Origin: Bacteriovoracaceae bacterium
GTDB taxonomy: Bacteria; Bdellovibrionota; UBA1018
Reading direction: 5' to 3'
DNA: 9,128 bases
NCBI GenBank assembly: GCA_947500275.1
Contig: CANMSW010000082.1
Coordinates: 1-9,128 of the forward strand
Within the stretch, counting starts at the first letter, position 1; each line of letters starts with the position of its first letter. This document shows positions 1-7,193 of the stretch, in pieces. The notes beneath the pieces are model-generated. The model made no database searches and was not told where the DNA came from. It was given only the letters and a program-made list of their open reading frames with translations. The translations under genes and the position numbers were made by a program.

Positions 1-607
1 ACTCAATCAGAGGCTGCGCGTCGCTCGCCAGGAGGACGCCACCTTGAGGATCGACGGCCGCTACAAGCGGAGAACCATTCCGGACTCCGACGACTTTTCC
101 AGGCTCCTTTTCGGAAAGCACGACGACACTGCATTGGCCCTTCAGTTCACGGAAACTTTCGCGAACGGCAGTCACCAAGTCCGCTCCCGCCTCCATTCGT
201 TCGAGTACCAGAAAGCCGAAGAGCTCGCTGTCGGTCTCGGACACAGGTTTTTGGCCTTTCGCCAAAACTTGGTCCCGAATCTCTTGGTAGTTTTCAATGA
301 TACCGTTGTGCACCAGAACCACATGTCCCACCCGGTGGGGATGGGCGTTTTGGGTCGTCGGCTTTCCGTGGGTTGCCCAACGGGTGTGGCCAATTCCGCA
401 ACGGGACGTTGCCTTCAGCTCGCTTTCGGATTCCAGGATTTGCTCAACTCGGACAAGCTTGCCACTCGACTTGCGAATCTCGATGGTCCCATTTCGAACG
501 AGGGCTACGCCCGTTGAATCATATCCCCTGTATTCGAGTCTCCGTAGGCCACGCATCAAGATATCAGCAACAGGACGGGTCCCGGTGTAGCCCACAATTC
601 CACACAT
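1..607 (-). CDS. glmS: Glutamine--fructose-6-phosphate aminotransferase (isomerizing), N-terminal part, cut by window edge
   Basis: Converts fructose-6-phosphate and glutamine to glucosamine-6-phosphate, the entry step to UDP-GlcNAc; cytoplasmic. Only the N-terminal 202 codons are inside the window; the 3' end lies beyond base 1. I read the protein by reverse-complementing. It opens MCGIVGYTG, so Cys2, which becomes the N-terminal nucleophile after Met removal, is present. It continues with LEYRGYDSTGVA, then GIGHTRWATHG at about residues 71-81 and VHNGIIENYQEIR, all hallmarks of the class II glutamine amidotransferase domain of GlmS, and reaches LLASDAQPLIE at the edge. The sugar isomerase domains are not visible. 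The start is fixed by the essential MCG and by an AAGGAG site nine bases upstream. It follows glmU by 3 nt, so the two are co-transcribed and probably translationally coupled. With so short a gap there is no room for a glmS ribozyme. Confidence 0.97.
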   Translation of the reverse strand, partial: MCGIVGYTGTRPVADILMRGLRRLEYRGYDSTGVALVRNGTIEIRKSSGKLVRVEQILESESELKATSRCGIGHTRWATHGKPTTQNAHPHRVGHVVLVHNGIIENYQEIRDQVLAKGQKPVSETDSELFGFLVLERMEAGADLVTAVRESFRELKGQCSVVVLSEKEPGKVVGVRNGSPLVAAVDPQGGVLLASDAQPLIE

Positions 608-610
608 AAA

Positions 611-2071
611 TTATTTCTCCTTCGAAGGCATTTCGCCCCGGATTACGCGAGCGTACCCCGGCTTATTGATCTGCCTTGAACGCGCAATCGCAAGCGCATC
701 AGCTTCGACATTTTCGGTGACAGTAGAGCCAGAAGCCACGTAGGCGCCCTGACCAATCGTCACGGGAGCCACCACCTGGCAGTCGCTTCCAACAAAAGCA
801 CGGTCTTCGATGATCGTCTTATGCTTCTTTTGGCCGTCATAATTGCAGGTAACAAACCCGCAGCCAATGTTCACTTCCGACCCTACTTCCGCATCCCCAA
901 CATAAGAGAGGTGCGCGATACTGGTCTTTCTTCCAATTCGGGATTTTTTGAGTTCCACGAAGTTACCGATTTTAGACTGAGGCCCCACTTCGGACCCAGG
1001 CCGCAAATGGGCATAAGGCCCCACTTGCGATTGATCACCCACGACGGAGTCGACAATCACTGAACCCGCCTTGAGCGCCGCGCCTTCACCGATCGTTGCA
1101 TTTTCAAGCACACATTGAGGTCCAATCTTCGCACCGGAACCGACTTCGGTCTTCCCTCTGAAGAGTACACCGGGCTCCACATAGACCCCTTCGGCGAACT
1201 TGACGCTCGAATCGATCCAAACCGTCTCGGGATCCCGAAAGTAAACACCCGACCGCGCCCACTCACGAACAATTCGTCGATTGAGGATTCTTCCGGCCTC
1301 GGACCATTCCCACGGATCGTTAATTCCTCGAAGATCTTCGGGCTGCTCCCACTTTAAAACTTCAATTCCCTTTTTCGAGCGCGAAGCCATCGCTACCAGA
1401 TCCGTAAGATAATACTCATTTTGAGCATTGGTCGGACGAAGCTTAGAGAGCCCACTTTTCAAAAATCCCGCAGCAAAGCAGTAGATCGAGGTGGCCACTT
1501 CCCGAACCAACCTCTCACGGGCGGACGCATCTTTTTCTTCTACAATCTTGAGAACTCCACCTCGAGTGCCACGGCGAATCACTCGTCCGTACCCCGTCGG
1601 CTCAACGAGGTCAGTCGTCAACATCCGTAACGCAGACGTACGCCCCAGGGGCTGGATCAGTTCCGCTAACATTTCACGACGAATCAGCGGCAAGTCGCCT
1701 GGCAGAACCAGAATCGCCTTCGAAGAACCTGTAAACTGCTTGCCCCAATCGGAATCCATTGCACAGCGAACGGCATGACCGGTTCCCAATTGCTCGGGCT
1801 GCACAACGAACGTCAATGCCATGTCAGCAAACCTTGGATCCGCTCGCACGGAACTTTCGACCGCTTCCCGACCGTGCCCCACTACAATTGCCACCGGAGA
1901 AGATGGACAAGTTTCTCTCAAACGCAGCAGAATCAGATGAAGGAACGGTTCGCCAGCGATCGAGTGAAGAACTTTAGGAAGCGAAGACTTCATCCGCTTC
2001 CCCTGGCCGGCCGCAAGAACGATAACTCCCAGACTTTTGACGACGGGAGAATGAAGATTGGAGTGAGTCAT
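611..2071 (-). CDS. glmU: Bifunctional N-acetylglucosamine-1-phosphate uridyltransferase / glucosamine-1-phosphate acetyltransferase
   Basis: Makes UDP-GlcNAc from GlcN-1-P, acetyl-CoA and UTP in the cytoplasm. The protein is 486 residues with the start at 2071 (E. coli GlmU is 456). The N-terminal uridyltransferase domain shows LAAGQGKRM at 19-27 (Lys where Thr is usual), QPEQLGTGHA at 91-100, PGDLPLI at 124-130 with the metal-ligand Asp126, YGRVIR at 161-166 and NEYYLTD at 218-224. The C-terminal left-handed beta-helix holds RPGSEVG at 358, NFVELKKS at 370, HLSYVGDAEVG at 387 (His387 fits the acetyltransferase catalytic His) and NIGCG followed by CNYDG at 401-413. The frame is open upstream to 2404, but the extra 111 codons lack GlmU similarity and lie antisense to the lipoprotein gene. 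The ATG at 2071 gives a usual short lead before the nucleotide-binding loop. I see no good Shine-Dalgarno before it. glmS follows after 3 nt. Confidence 0.97.
   Translation of the reverse strand: MTHSNLHSPVVKSLGVIVLAAGQGKRMKSSLPKVLHSIAGEPFLHLILLRLRETCPSSPVAIVVGHGREAVESSVRADPRFADMALTFVVQPEQLGTGHAVRCAMDSDWGKQFTGSSKAILVLPGDLPLIRREMLAELIQPLGRTSALRMLTTDLVEPTGYGRVIRRGTRGGVLKIVEEKDASARERLVREVATSIYCFAAGFLKSGLSKLRPTNAQNEYYLTDLVAMASRSKKGIEVLKWEQPEDLRGINDPWEWSEAGRILNRRIVREWARSGVYFRDPETVWIDSSVKFAEGVYVEPGVLFRGKTEVGSGAKIGPQCVLENATIGEGAALKAGSVIVDSVVGDQSQVGPYAHLRPGSEVGPQSKIGNFVELKKSRIGRKTSIAHLSYVGDAEVGSEVNIGCGFVTCNYDGQKKHKTIIEDRAFVGSDCQVVAPVTIGQGAYVASGSTVTENVEADALAIARSRQINKPGYARVIRGEMPSKEK
617..622 (-). promoter_or_regulatory. 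Ribosome binding site of glmS, inside the end of glmU
   Basis: On the minus strand the sequence reads AAGGAG, nine bases before the glmS ATG at 607-605. It lies within the last codons of glmU, whose TAA (613-611) sits between the site and the glmS start. A strong Shine-Dalgarno here allows a ribosome ending glmU to restart at once on glmS. Confidence 0.8.
2060..2063 (+). promoter_or_regulatory. Ribosome binding site supporting the 2070 start
   Basis: GGAG six bases before the ATG at 2070. It lies over codons 4-6 of glmU on the opposite strand. It favours 2070 over the in-frame ATG at 2157, which has no comparable site. Confidence 0.5.
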
Positions 2072-2678
2072 GGAGCTTTGGAGGTATCGAGACTGCGGAA
2101 GCCCCGTCAAGGGAGACTCAGGCTGCGCCCCCAAAAAGAAAGCTTTTCTGACCGTCATGGCCTGGATTCTCCTGGTTATGGCTCCAACGGGCTGTGCCGT
2201 AGACCCGACTCTGAGCGAACAAATCACCGGGACGTGGCGACTCTCCGACAGCGGCTTTTCCTGTGCGACCGATGAGTCCGATTCCACCCTGGAACCCCTC
2301 GACGGAGTCTTCGACGATATTATCTTGGAGGTCGCAGGAACCGAAGCACGAATCACTCGCACTCTGGGCGCCTGCGAAGAAGTGTTCGAATTTATAGCGG
2401 ACACCTCACGCGCGGGGGAGCTTCTACTGCAACCTCAAGGCAACGTTGAGTGCACCGGCTGCGAAGAAGACGCTGATTACTGTGCCACGAAACTCACCGA
2501 GAATTGGACTTTTTTTACCGCCTTCAGTTCATCGGGAAAAGAACTGACCCTGACTACATTCGATACGGATCGAGGCTTCGGTCTTTCCTGTTCCGAGCAG
2601 ATCTACGAAGAGGCAGACGAAGAGCTCGCTGCGACGTACTACACCCCTCCATCCCAGATCGTTCTGAACAAAGATTGA
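2070..2678 (+). CDS. Cys-rich secreted protein, probable lipoprotein, function unknown
   Basis: Not recognised as a named family. From ATG 2070 the protein has 202 residues. Residues 22-24 are KKK, followed by a hydrophobic stretch (AFLTVMAWILLVMA) and Cys42 in the context APTGC. This looks like a lipoprotein signal, although Pro at -3 departs from the standard lipobox, so a soluble or anchored product remains possible. ATG 2157 (residue 30) would remove the basic KKK, and there is no GTG or TTG between, so 2070 is preferred despite an unusually long n-region. The mature part begins TLSEQITGTWRLSDSG, a TGTW opening reminiscent of lipocalin-like or copper-resistance-type beta barrels, but this is only a hint. 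Besides Cys42 there are six cysteines (65, 102, 128, 131, 138, 174), enough for three disulfides, and the protein is acidic. dacB follows after 23 nt on the same strand, so the two may be co-transcribed. Confidence 0.75.
   Translation: MELWRYRDCGSPVKGDSGCAPKKKAFLTVMAWILLVMAPTGCAVDPTLSEQITGTWRLSDSGFSCATDESDSTLEPLDGVFDDIILEVAGTEARITRTLGACEEVFEFIADTSRAGELLLQPQGNVECTGCEEDADYCATKLTENWTFFTAFSSSGKELTLTTFDTDRGFGLSCSEQIYEEADEELAATYYTPPSQIVLNKD
2082..2110 (-). promoter_or_regulatory. Candidate glmU-glmS promoter inside the divergent gene
   Basis: On the minus strand TTGACG (2110-2105) matches the sigma-70 -35 box at five of six positions. Sixteen to seventeen bases on is a poor -10 (GATACC or ATACCT around 2088-2082). 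Transcription from here would begin almost at the glmU ATG (2071), giving a very short or leaderless mRNA, which would agree with the missing Shine-Dalgarno. The weak -10 makes this tentative; a promoter farther upstream within the lipoprotein gene is the alternative. Confidence 0.25.
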
Positions 2679-2701
2679 TCGAATCTCGACTTCGAACCAA
2701 G

Positions 2702-4324
2702 ATGAGGGTCATGAAACCCTCCCTCTTCCGCGCGTTGAAATCGTTCGCGCTCCCGGCCTTAGCCATTTCCTGCGCTCCCGCTTTGGCCGCCCCCCCCGCA
2801 CGCGGACACTGTGCTCCTCGCTATTCGCAGGACGGTCCTTTCGAACCGGATTGTGCACGTGATCCCCGCCTTCTGGAATCTAACGACGTTGCATTGAATG
2901 CACTCGTGTTCGACCACTCCGAGAGGAATGATCCTTGGGAGTCTACGTTTGGACCTCCAGGTTCAGACCCCAAATACCGGCTCGGATTCAACTGGGGCGG
3001 CGTCGCCCGTTACTCGCGCTCTGAGGATCAACTTTTTCTCCCAGCCTCTACCATGAAACTCTGGACGGCCTGGGCCGCACTCGACTCACTTGGAAAAGAC
3101 TTTCGATTCGAGTCCTCCCTTAAGTGGCAAACGAACCCTGAATCTCCTTCTATCGCTTGGAACCTCACGCTGGAGAGTGACGGCGATCCGACCTGGGGCA
3201 TGAGTGAGTTTGGTGAAACCCAGCCTGAAGATCACTTCAGAAAATTTGCAATCGCACTGAAACATGCAGGTATATCAATAGTTGACGGTGATATTCAGAT
3301 CAGCCCTATCGATCACCGATGGGAAACCATCCGTTTTCCTGAGGGATGGCGCGAAGAGGATCGAGTTTCGTGCTATGGCGCTCAACCTCAATTCATCAAT
3401 GTCGGAGGCAACTGCGCTGAGCTGCTCATTTCTGGACCCGGTCAGATCCAATTTGTAAGAAATGACATTCCTGTCTTAGTCGTCGACCAGCTCCAATGGG
3501 GGACAAAAACCCAAGTTCGTATCGAGCCGATTAATACCGAAGAAGTCGAATCCAACGGCTTCCGAGTCACGGGTACATGGAAGAAGCGGTCGAATCCGAT
3601 TCGCGAGTGGCTCCCTATTCATTCCGTCGCCCAGTGGTCAAAATCATTAATGATCCAGGCTCTCCAGGAACAGGGCATCGAGCTTAGGAAAGAAAATTCA
3701 CGAACGCCGGCCCAACTCGAAACCAACTCCCTGACTTTTTTTTCGCCGCCACTCGAAGAGATCCTGGTCCCATTCTTAAAGAAAAGCCTCAACTGGATCG
3801 GCGAGACGCTCCTCAGAAAGCTCGGACAAGAGGAGAGCAGTGAACCCCAGAATGACTTAACGAATCTTGGTCAGAGACATCTGAACAGGCGGGTAAAAAT
3901 ACTCTTGGGGAGCGACCCCGCGTTCGAAGGGGTCATCTATCAAGACGGCTCTGGCGTCTCCCATCAAAGCTTCACCACCCCACATGCGTCGAGCCGTCTC
4001 CTTGAAGCGATCCGTTTGCATCCCCTATTCGCAGTTTTTTGGAATGCACTTCCCATTGCCGGCGTCGATGGAACCCTGGAAGGGCGGATGCAATCGAGCG
4101 CAGCAGCAGGCTGGCTCCGCGCGAAAACCGGAACCCTATCGGATGCATATAATTTAGCGGGCTTCGTACCGAGTTCATCCTGGAACGGCACCGCGATTCC
4201 CAAGCCGGATGAAGTTCTTCCGTTTGTCACTTTGATCCATACTCAGCGAGAGAGTTCGAAGGAGGCGCGAGCACTGATTGACCGAGTCGGAGTTAGACTC
4301 TCCGAACTCCAGCGCGCCGACTGA
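2702..4324 (+). CDS. dacB: D-alanyl-D-alanine carboxypeptidase/endopeptidase, PBP4 type (peptidase family S13)
   Basis: Periplasmic penicillin-binding protein that trims or hydrolyses peptidoglycan cross-links. 540 residues from ATG 2702; ATG 2711 (Met4) is equally possible, and an in-frame TTG at 2675 would overlap the previous stop. No convincing Shine-Dalgarno decides. Signal peptide about 1-29 (hydrophobic core FALPALAISCAPALA, AxA-type cleavage; C24 after AIS makes a lipoprotein less likely but conceivable). The three active-site motifs are complete: S116-T-M-K119 (acyl-enzyme Ser), S362-L-N364 in KSLNWIGETLLRKLG, and K475-T-G. Their spacing (246 and 113 residues) is very near E. coli PBP4 (244 and 111). 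Also present are DGDIQI (196-201) and GVDGTLEGRM before KTG. The usually conserved DGSGLSRxN box reads DGSGVSHQS (415-423). Probable periplasmic cell-wall hydrolase; the gene converges with the outer-membrane protein gene that ends at 4349. Confidence 0.93.
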   Translation: MRVMKPSLFRALKSFALPALAISCAPALAAPPARGHCAPRYSQDGPFEPDCARDPRLLESNDVALNALVFDHSERNDPWESTFGPPGSDPKYRLGFNWGGVARYSRSEDQLFLPASTMKLWTAWAALDSLGKDFRFESSLKWQTNPESPSIAWNLTLESDGDPTWGMSEFGETQPEDHFRKFAIALKHAGISIVDGDIQISPIDHRWETIRFPEGWREEDRVSCYGAQPQFINVGGNCAELLISGPGQIQFVRNDIPVLVVDQLQWGTKTQVRIEPINTEEVESNGFRVTGTWKKRSNPIREWLPIHSVAQWSKSLMIQALQEQGIELRKENSRTPAQLETNSLTFFSPPLEEILVPFLKKSLNWIGETLLRKLGQEESSEPQNDLTNLGQRHLNRRVKILLGSDPAFEGVIYQDGSGVSHQSFTTPHASSRLLEAIRLHPLFAVFWNALPIAGVDGTLEGRMQSSAAAGWLRAKTGTLSDAYNLAGFVPSSSWNGTAIPKPDEVLPFVTLIHTQRESSKEARALIDRVGVRLSELQRAD

Positions 4325-4348
4325 ACTGAGTCAATCGCGCATTCGAAG

Positions 4349-5392
4349 TTAAAACCAGTAAATGAGACTCAGTCCTGCATCAACCCAGCGAACTGGAAGT
4401 CGCCCAAGGGAAGCAGTCGAAGCTCCCACGCGATTGAGTGCACCAAAGTTATAACTCACTTTTCCTTCGATTGCCCAAGATTGAGCGACGCCAAAATGCC
4501 ACTGGGTGCTCGCCTCCAACCCAAAAAGGAGCGAGGTGAACTGCAGCGAATTGCGCACGTCAGCGTAACTTCCAGTTGCGACGGTAAAAGCGAAGCCTTG
4601 AGAAAAACTTGGAAAGATCACGGGAAGGAGGTTGGCCCAACTCCCAAACCCCAATTGAACATCCATGATCGACCACGGATCTGACGTCAGTCGCGCGCGA
4701 TTATACTCTGAATCCGGATCCTCAAATGCAGGAAACCCTTCCGTGCCCACCGAGTCCGCCGCAGTAGGACGAACCTCCATCAATCCCCAGAGGGTATTTC
4801 CAAATCGACCTCGCAGAAAAAAATCCATGAACCCTTTTTGATATCCCACGGTCAAAGTACCGACCTGTCGATCAGAAATCGTCAGTGCTAAATCTCCACC
4901 GAATCCGACCCGCCAATTACGCTGATTCTGCATGGGCTTTGGGTAAGGGGATTCGACCATTTCTTTGGTGAGCGTTTCCCGAAGTACGGGGAGGTTTTCC
5001 CAATCGATTGGTTTCGGTTTTTTTCTAGTTTTTTTCAGAGATTCCGCAACTCCCGAGGAGTCGTTCGAACTAGGAGATAACGCATCGGGAGAAAGTGAAT
5101 CTGGAGAAGTCATATCGACCGACGAACCTGCATCAGCCGACGGTAAAGAACTGTTAGGCGATAAAGAGGATTCGAGCGAGCCACCCGAGGCAGGAGAACG
5201 CTGAGGACTCGACTGGGGAATGACTTGCCACTTTCCTTGTTGATTAGGATCTGGAGCCAGCAGCACTTTTCGATTCACGGCAGCCGACAGGGCGACAGGC
5301 TCAAAAGTGAAAAAAGTGGAGGTACCGACGAACCCACTCATGAGAACGACACTCACCCAACACCGGGCGATTCGCGTCATATTCTTGCTCAT
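4349..5392 (-). CDS. Outer-membrane beta-barrel protein with Ser/Pro-rich periplasmic linker, function unknown
   Basis: 347 residues in three parts. Residues 1-38 form a signal peptide (basic start, hydrophobic core CWVSVVLMSGFVGTSTFF, VALSAA cleavage region). Residues about 60-118 are a low-complexity Ser/Pro/Asp/Gly linker, ending in a basic patch KKTRKKPKP (120-128) and a short possible helix (ENLPVLRETLTKEM). Residues 159-347 alternate hydrophobic and polar residues with many aromatic and Gly residues (WRVGFGGDLAL, GTLTVGYQKGF, WSIMDVQLGFG, WHFGVAQSWAIEGKVSYNFG). They finish LSLIYWF, a C-terminal Phe typical of proteins inserted by the BAM complex. About 190 residues suit an eight-strand barrel of OmpA/OmpW size. 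I do not recognise a specific family. Its ATG overlaps the TGA of the upstream TolC-family gene (ATGA), so the two are one operon with coupled translation and likely share a process. ATG at codon 5 is an alternative start. Confidence 0.8.
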   Translation of the reverse strand: MSKNMTRIARCWVSVVLMSGFVGTSTFFTFEPVALSAAVNRKVLLAPDPNQQGKWQVIPQSSPQRSPASGGSLESSLSPNSSLPSADAGSSVDMTSPDSLSPDALSPSSNDSSGVAESLKKTRKKPKPIDWENLPVLRETLTKEMVESPYPKPMQNQRNWRVGFGGDLALTISDRQVGTLTVGYQKGFMDFFLRGRFGNTLWGLMEVRPTAADSVGTEGFPAFEDPDSEYNRARLTSDPWSIMDVQLGFGSWANLLPVIFPSFSQGFAFTVATGSYADVRNSLQFTSLLFGLEASTQWHFGVAQSWAIEGKVSYNFGALNRVGASTASLGRLPVRWVDAGLSLIYWF

Positions 5393-7020
5393 CTCAGGGG
5401 TTCTCCCGGCAGGAATTCAAGGCCAATGAGGTTTGCGAATTCGATTTTCGACTTAATATAATTAATCCTCGCATCCAGGTAGTCGACGGCCGCATCCCTT
5501 GCTGTCGAGAGCGCATCCCTGAGTTCAAGTCGGTTTAAGCTTTCTGTTCGCATCCGATTCGCAAGACGACCTAAAACTTTATCCGCCTCACTGGAAACCT
5601 GCTTCTTGTTTTCTAGCTCTTGTTCGGACTGTTTTAAGTTAGCAAGTTGATTGAAGACCGTCCTACGTGCTTCCATGAGCTGATCGGTATAACTCATTTT
5701 CTCTTTTTCAAGCTTAAGTCTCTCTCTCTCCACTGTCCTCCCCAACATAAAACCGTCCTTCGTATAGAGCGGAATCGAGAGAGAAACAGCGAGGCCAAAC
5801 TCCCAGTTTGCCGAATCCGTCGACGTCGTACCGAGCCCAGGCGGGGTCGAGCCGAAAATCCCCTGATTCGCAGCTATCTGGAGTCCGGAGAAACTTACCG
5901 TCGCAGCAGGCAAACGGGATCTCTCCGCTGCTTGATACGAAATTTCCTGACCTTGCAAAGTGGACTTGTAATCCCGAATTTCGATCGAGTGTTCCATAAA
6001 AATTCGAAAGGCCTGGTCAGCGGTCATGTCCACCGAGACGAACTCGGGAACTTTCCCTTCCACCTCGTAAAGGGTCCCGATTGGATCTCCAAGGAGTTGG
6101 TTCATCATGAGCGATCCTTCACGGAGGGCCGCCTGCTGCTCACGCACGGAATCTTGTGCACGCGCCAGGTCCGCTTCGGCAGTGGAAAGTTCATCTTCGT
6201 TCGACTTCCCGACCGCTCGCTCCGCTTTTCTGAGCTCTAAAATCGTTTTCGCTAAGTCTCGAGACTGCTCAGCCGTTTCGAGCTTCTCCTGCGCAATTTT
6301 CAAAGAGTAAAACTGGCTAAAAACATCCGTTCGAATTCCTCTCACGAGTGACTCGTAGGTCGACTTAGCCCCTTGCCACAAGATTTTAGCCTTCTGCCAG
6401 GCGCTCCAATCCTTCCAACCATTGAAGAGATTGTAACTTCCCAAGTTCATCAAAACAGTCGTGCTCGGGATCACGCCGCTTGAGTAGGTCTCGCGACCTG
6501 TATCACTTCCATCTGCACTCGGAAATTGTCCGACTGTATAATTCGCTGCCATCCCAGTCACGCCGACTGTGAATTCCGGGATAAACATCGTGTGAAACGC
6601 AGTCTCGTAGTCAAGCTCGGCGACCCGGAGGTCAATCGCCCCATTCTTGATGTCTCGGTTGCCATTCTTCATTCGCTCAAAGGCCTGTTTAAGAGTGATC
6701 TTGACCCGAGCACTTGAGAACTGAGGGGAGTCGTCAAGCTGTTCATTCCCTTCCCCTGAGGACTGCCCCGTGGGTGCACTCTGTGCTCCAGAGGGATCCG
6801 CCGCCGAAGAGTCGCCTGCGACCCCAACTGGATCAACGGGTGCAGCCGGTGGAACCGCTTCCTGCGCCAAGGACGAGGGCGTGAGAGCGAGCTGATAGAT
6901 ATTGAACAGGATTAAACATCCCGCGAACCAAAGCGTACCGGCCGACCGAGCCCGTCCAAGACTCGATCGAGAGCATAAGGGACTATTAACCGAACTATGG
7001 CTGCGTTTTTCGCGGATCAT
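5389..7020 (-). CDS. TolC-family outer-membrane channel protein
   Basis: Outer-membrane factor that forms the exit duct of a tripartite efflux pump or type I secretion system. 543 residues from ATG 7020; a TTG at 7041 would add seven residues. Signal: Arg-rich n-region, core TLWFAGCLILFNIYQLAL (29-46), cleavage near SSLAQ. Residues 55-100 are a Pro/Ser/Ala/Gly-rich linker not usual in TolC. The channel then shows the two-fold OEP repeat. Repeat one runs from ITLKQAFERMKNGNRDIK (108) through MFIPEFTVGVTG, with long helices at about 205-310. Repeat two begins at MTADQAFRIFMEHSIEIRDY (332), has LPAATVSFSGLQIAANQG, the strand region FGLAVSLSIPLY (408) and helices at 427-534 rich in Lys, Glu, Gln and Leu. 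Length is near that of other TolC proteins plus the linker. The next gene overlaps by 4 nt. No membrane-fusion protein, RND or ABC gene lies in the window, so its partner is unknown and must act in trans. Confidence 0.93.
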   Translation of the reverse strand: MIREKRSHSSVNSPLCSRSSLGRARSAGTLWFAGCLILFNIYQLALTPSSLAQEAVPPAAPVDPVGVAGDSSAADPSGAQSAPTGQSSGEGNEQLDDSPQFSSARVKITLKQAFERMKNGNRDIKNGAIDLRVAELDYETAFHTMFIPEFTVGVTGMAANYTVGQFPSADGSDTGRETYSSGVIPSTTVLMNLGSYNLFNGWKDWSAWQKAKILWQGAKSTYESLVRGIRTDVFSQFYSLKIAQEKLETAEQSRDLAKTILELRKAERAVGKSNEDELSTAEADLARAQDSVREQQAALREGSLMMNQLLGDPIGTLYEVEGKVPEFVSVDMTADQAFRIFMEHSIEIRDYKSTLQGQEISYQAAERSRLPAATVSFSGLQIAANQGIFGSTPPGLGTTSTDSANWEFGLAVSLSIPLYTKDGFMLGRTVERERLKLEKEKMSYTDQLMEARRTVFNQLANLKQSEQELENKKQVSSEADKVLGRLANRMRTESLNRLELRDALSTARDAAVDYLDARINYIKSKIEFANLIGLEFLPGEPLR

Positions 7021-7026
7021 CCTGAG

Positions 7027-7067
7027 CTCGCGATCTCCCAACCGCCATCATAAGGATCTCGCGATCT
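7027..7067. repeat. Direct repeat CTCGCGATCT, two copies upstream of the TolC-family gene
   Basis: CTCGCGATCT occurs at 7027-7036 and again at 7058-7067. The match extends upstream to GA-N-CTCGCGATCT in both copies. The copies are 31 bp apart, about three helical turns, so they would face the same side of DNA. The first ends 7 bases before the tolC ATG (7020). Spacing and place suit a regulator-binding site or autoregulation at the 5' end of the operon; no regulator gene is present in the window. Confidence 0.45.
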
Positions 7068-7193
7068 GATTTACAGACAGGACGAACACAAGTTGAGGGG
7101 AAGGAGTGAGAATTTCGCCTCGAAGGGGCAGATCTTGCCAGCGTCAAATAAATGACCCCCCCCTCGACCCGCCCAACCACCTCAATGCCAGCT

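Noticed and set aside
608..610. Possible glmS ribozyme or other leader control of glmS
   Set aside because: Only three bases separate glmU and glmS, leaving no room for a ribozyme.
1775..2275. Open plus-strand frame of 166 codons across the glmU start
   Set aside because: Antisense to conserved GlmU motifs and out of frame with the Cys-rich protein; composition is typical of a shadow frame.
2072..2404. Upstream extension of the glmU frame by 111 codons
   Set aside because: The extension has no GlmU-like sequence, is Ser/Arg-rich as expected of an antisense frame, and overlaps the lipoprotein gene; the ATG at 2071 gives a usual GlmU N-terminus.
3942..3970. Loss of the catalytic SxN motif in the carboxypeptidase (from the DGSGVSHQS segment)
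   Set aside because: The true SxN is S362-L-N364, at the expected distance from the SxxK and KTG motifs; the DGSG box is a separate conserved segment, so the active site is intact.
4325..4348. Bidirectional terminator between the convergent dacB and barrel genes
   Set aside because: The 24-base gap shows no stem of useful length and no T-run on either strand.
5647..6240. Open frame of 197 codons on the plus strand inside the TolC-family gene
   Set aside because: Fully antisense to a well-supported channel gene, rich in Arg/Ser/His/Pro, with no domain, signal or ribosome-binding site; a shadow frame.
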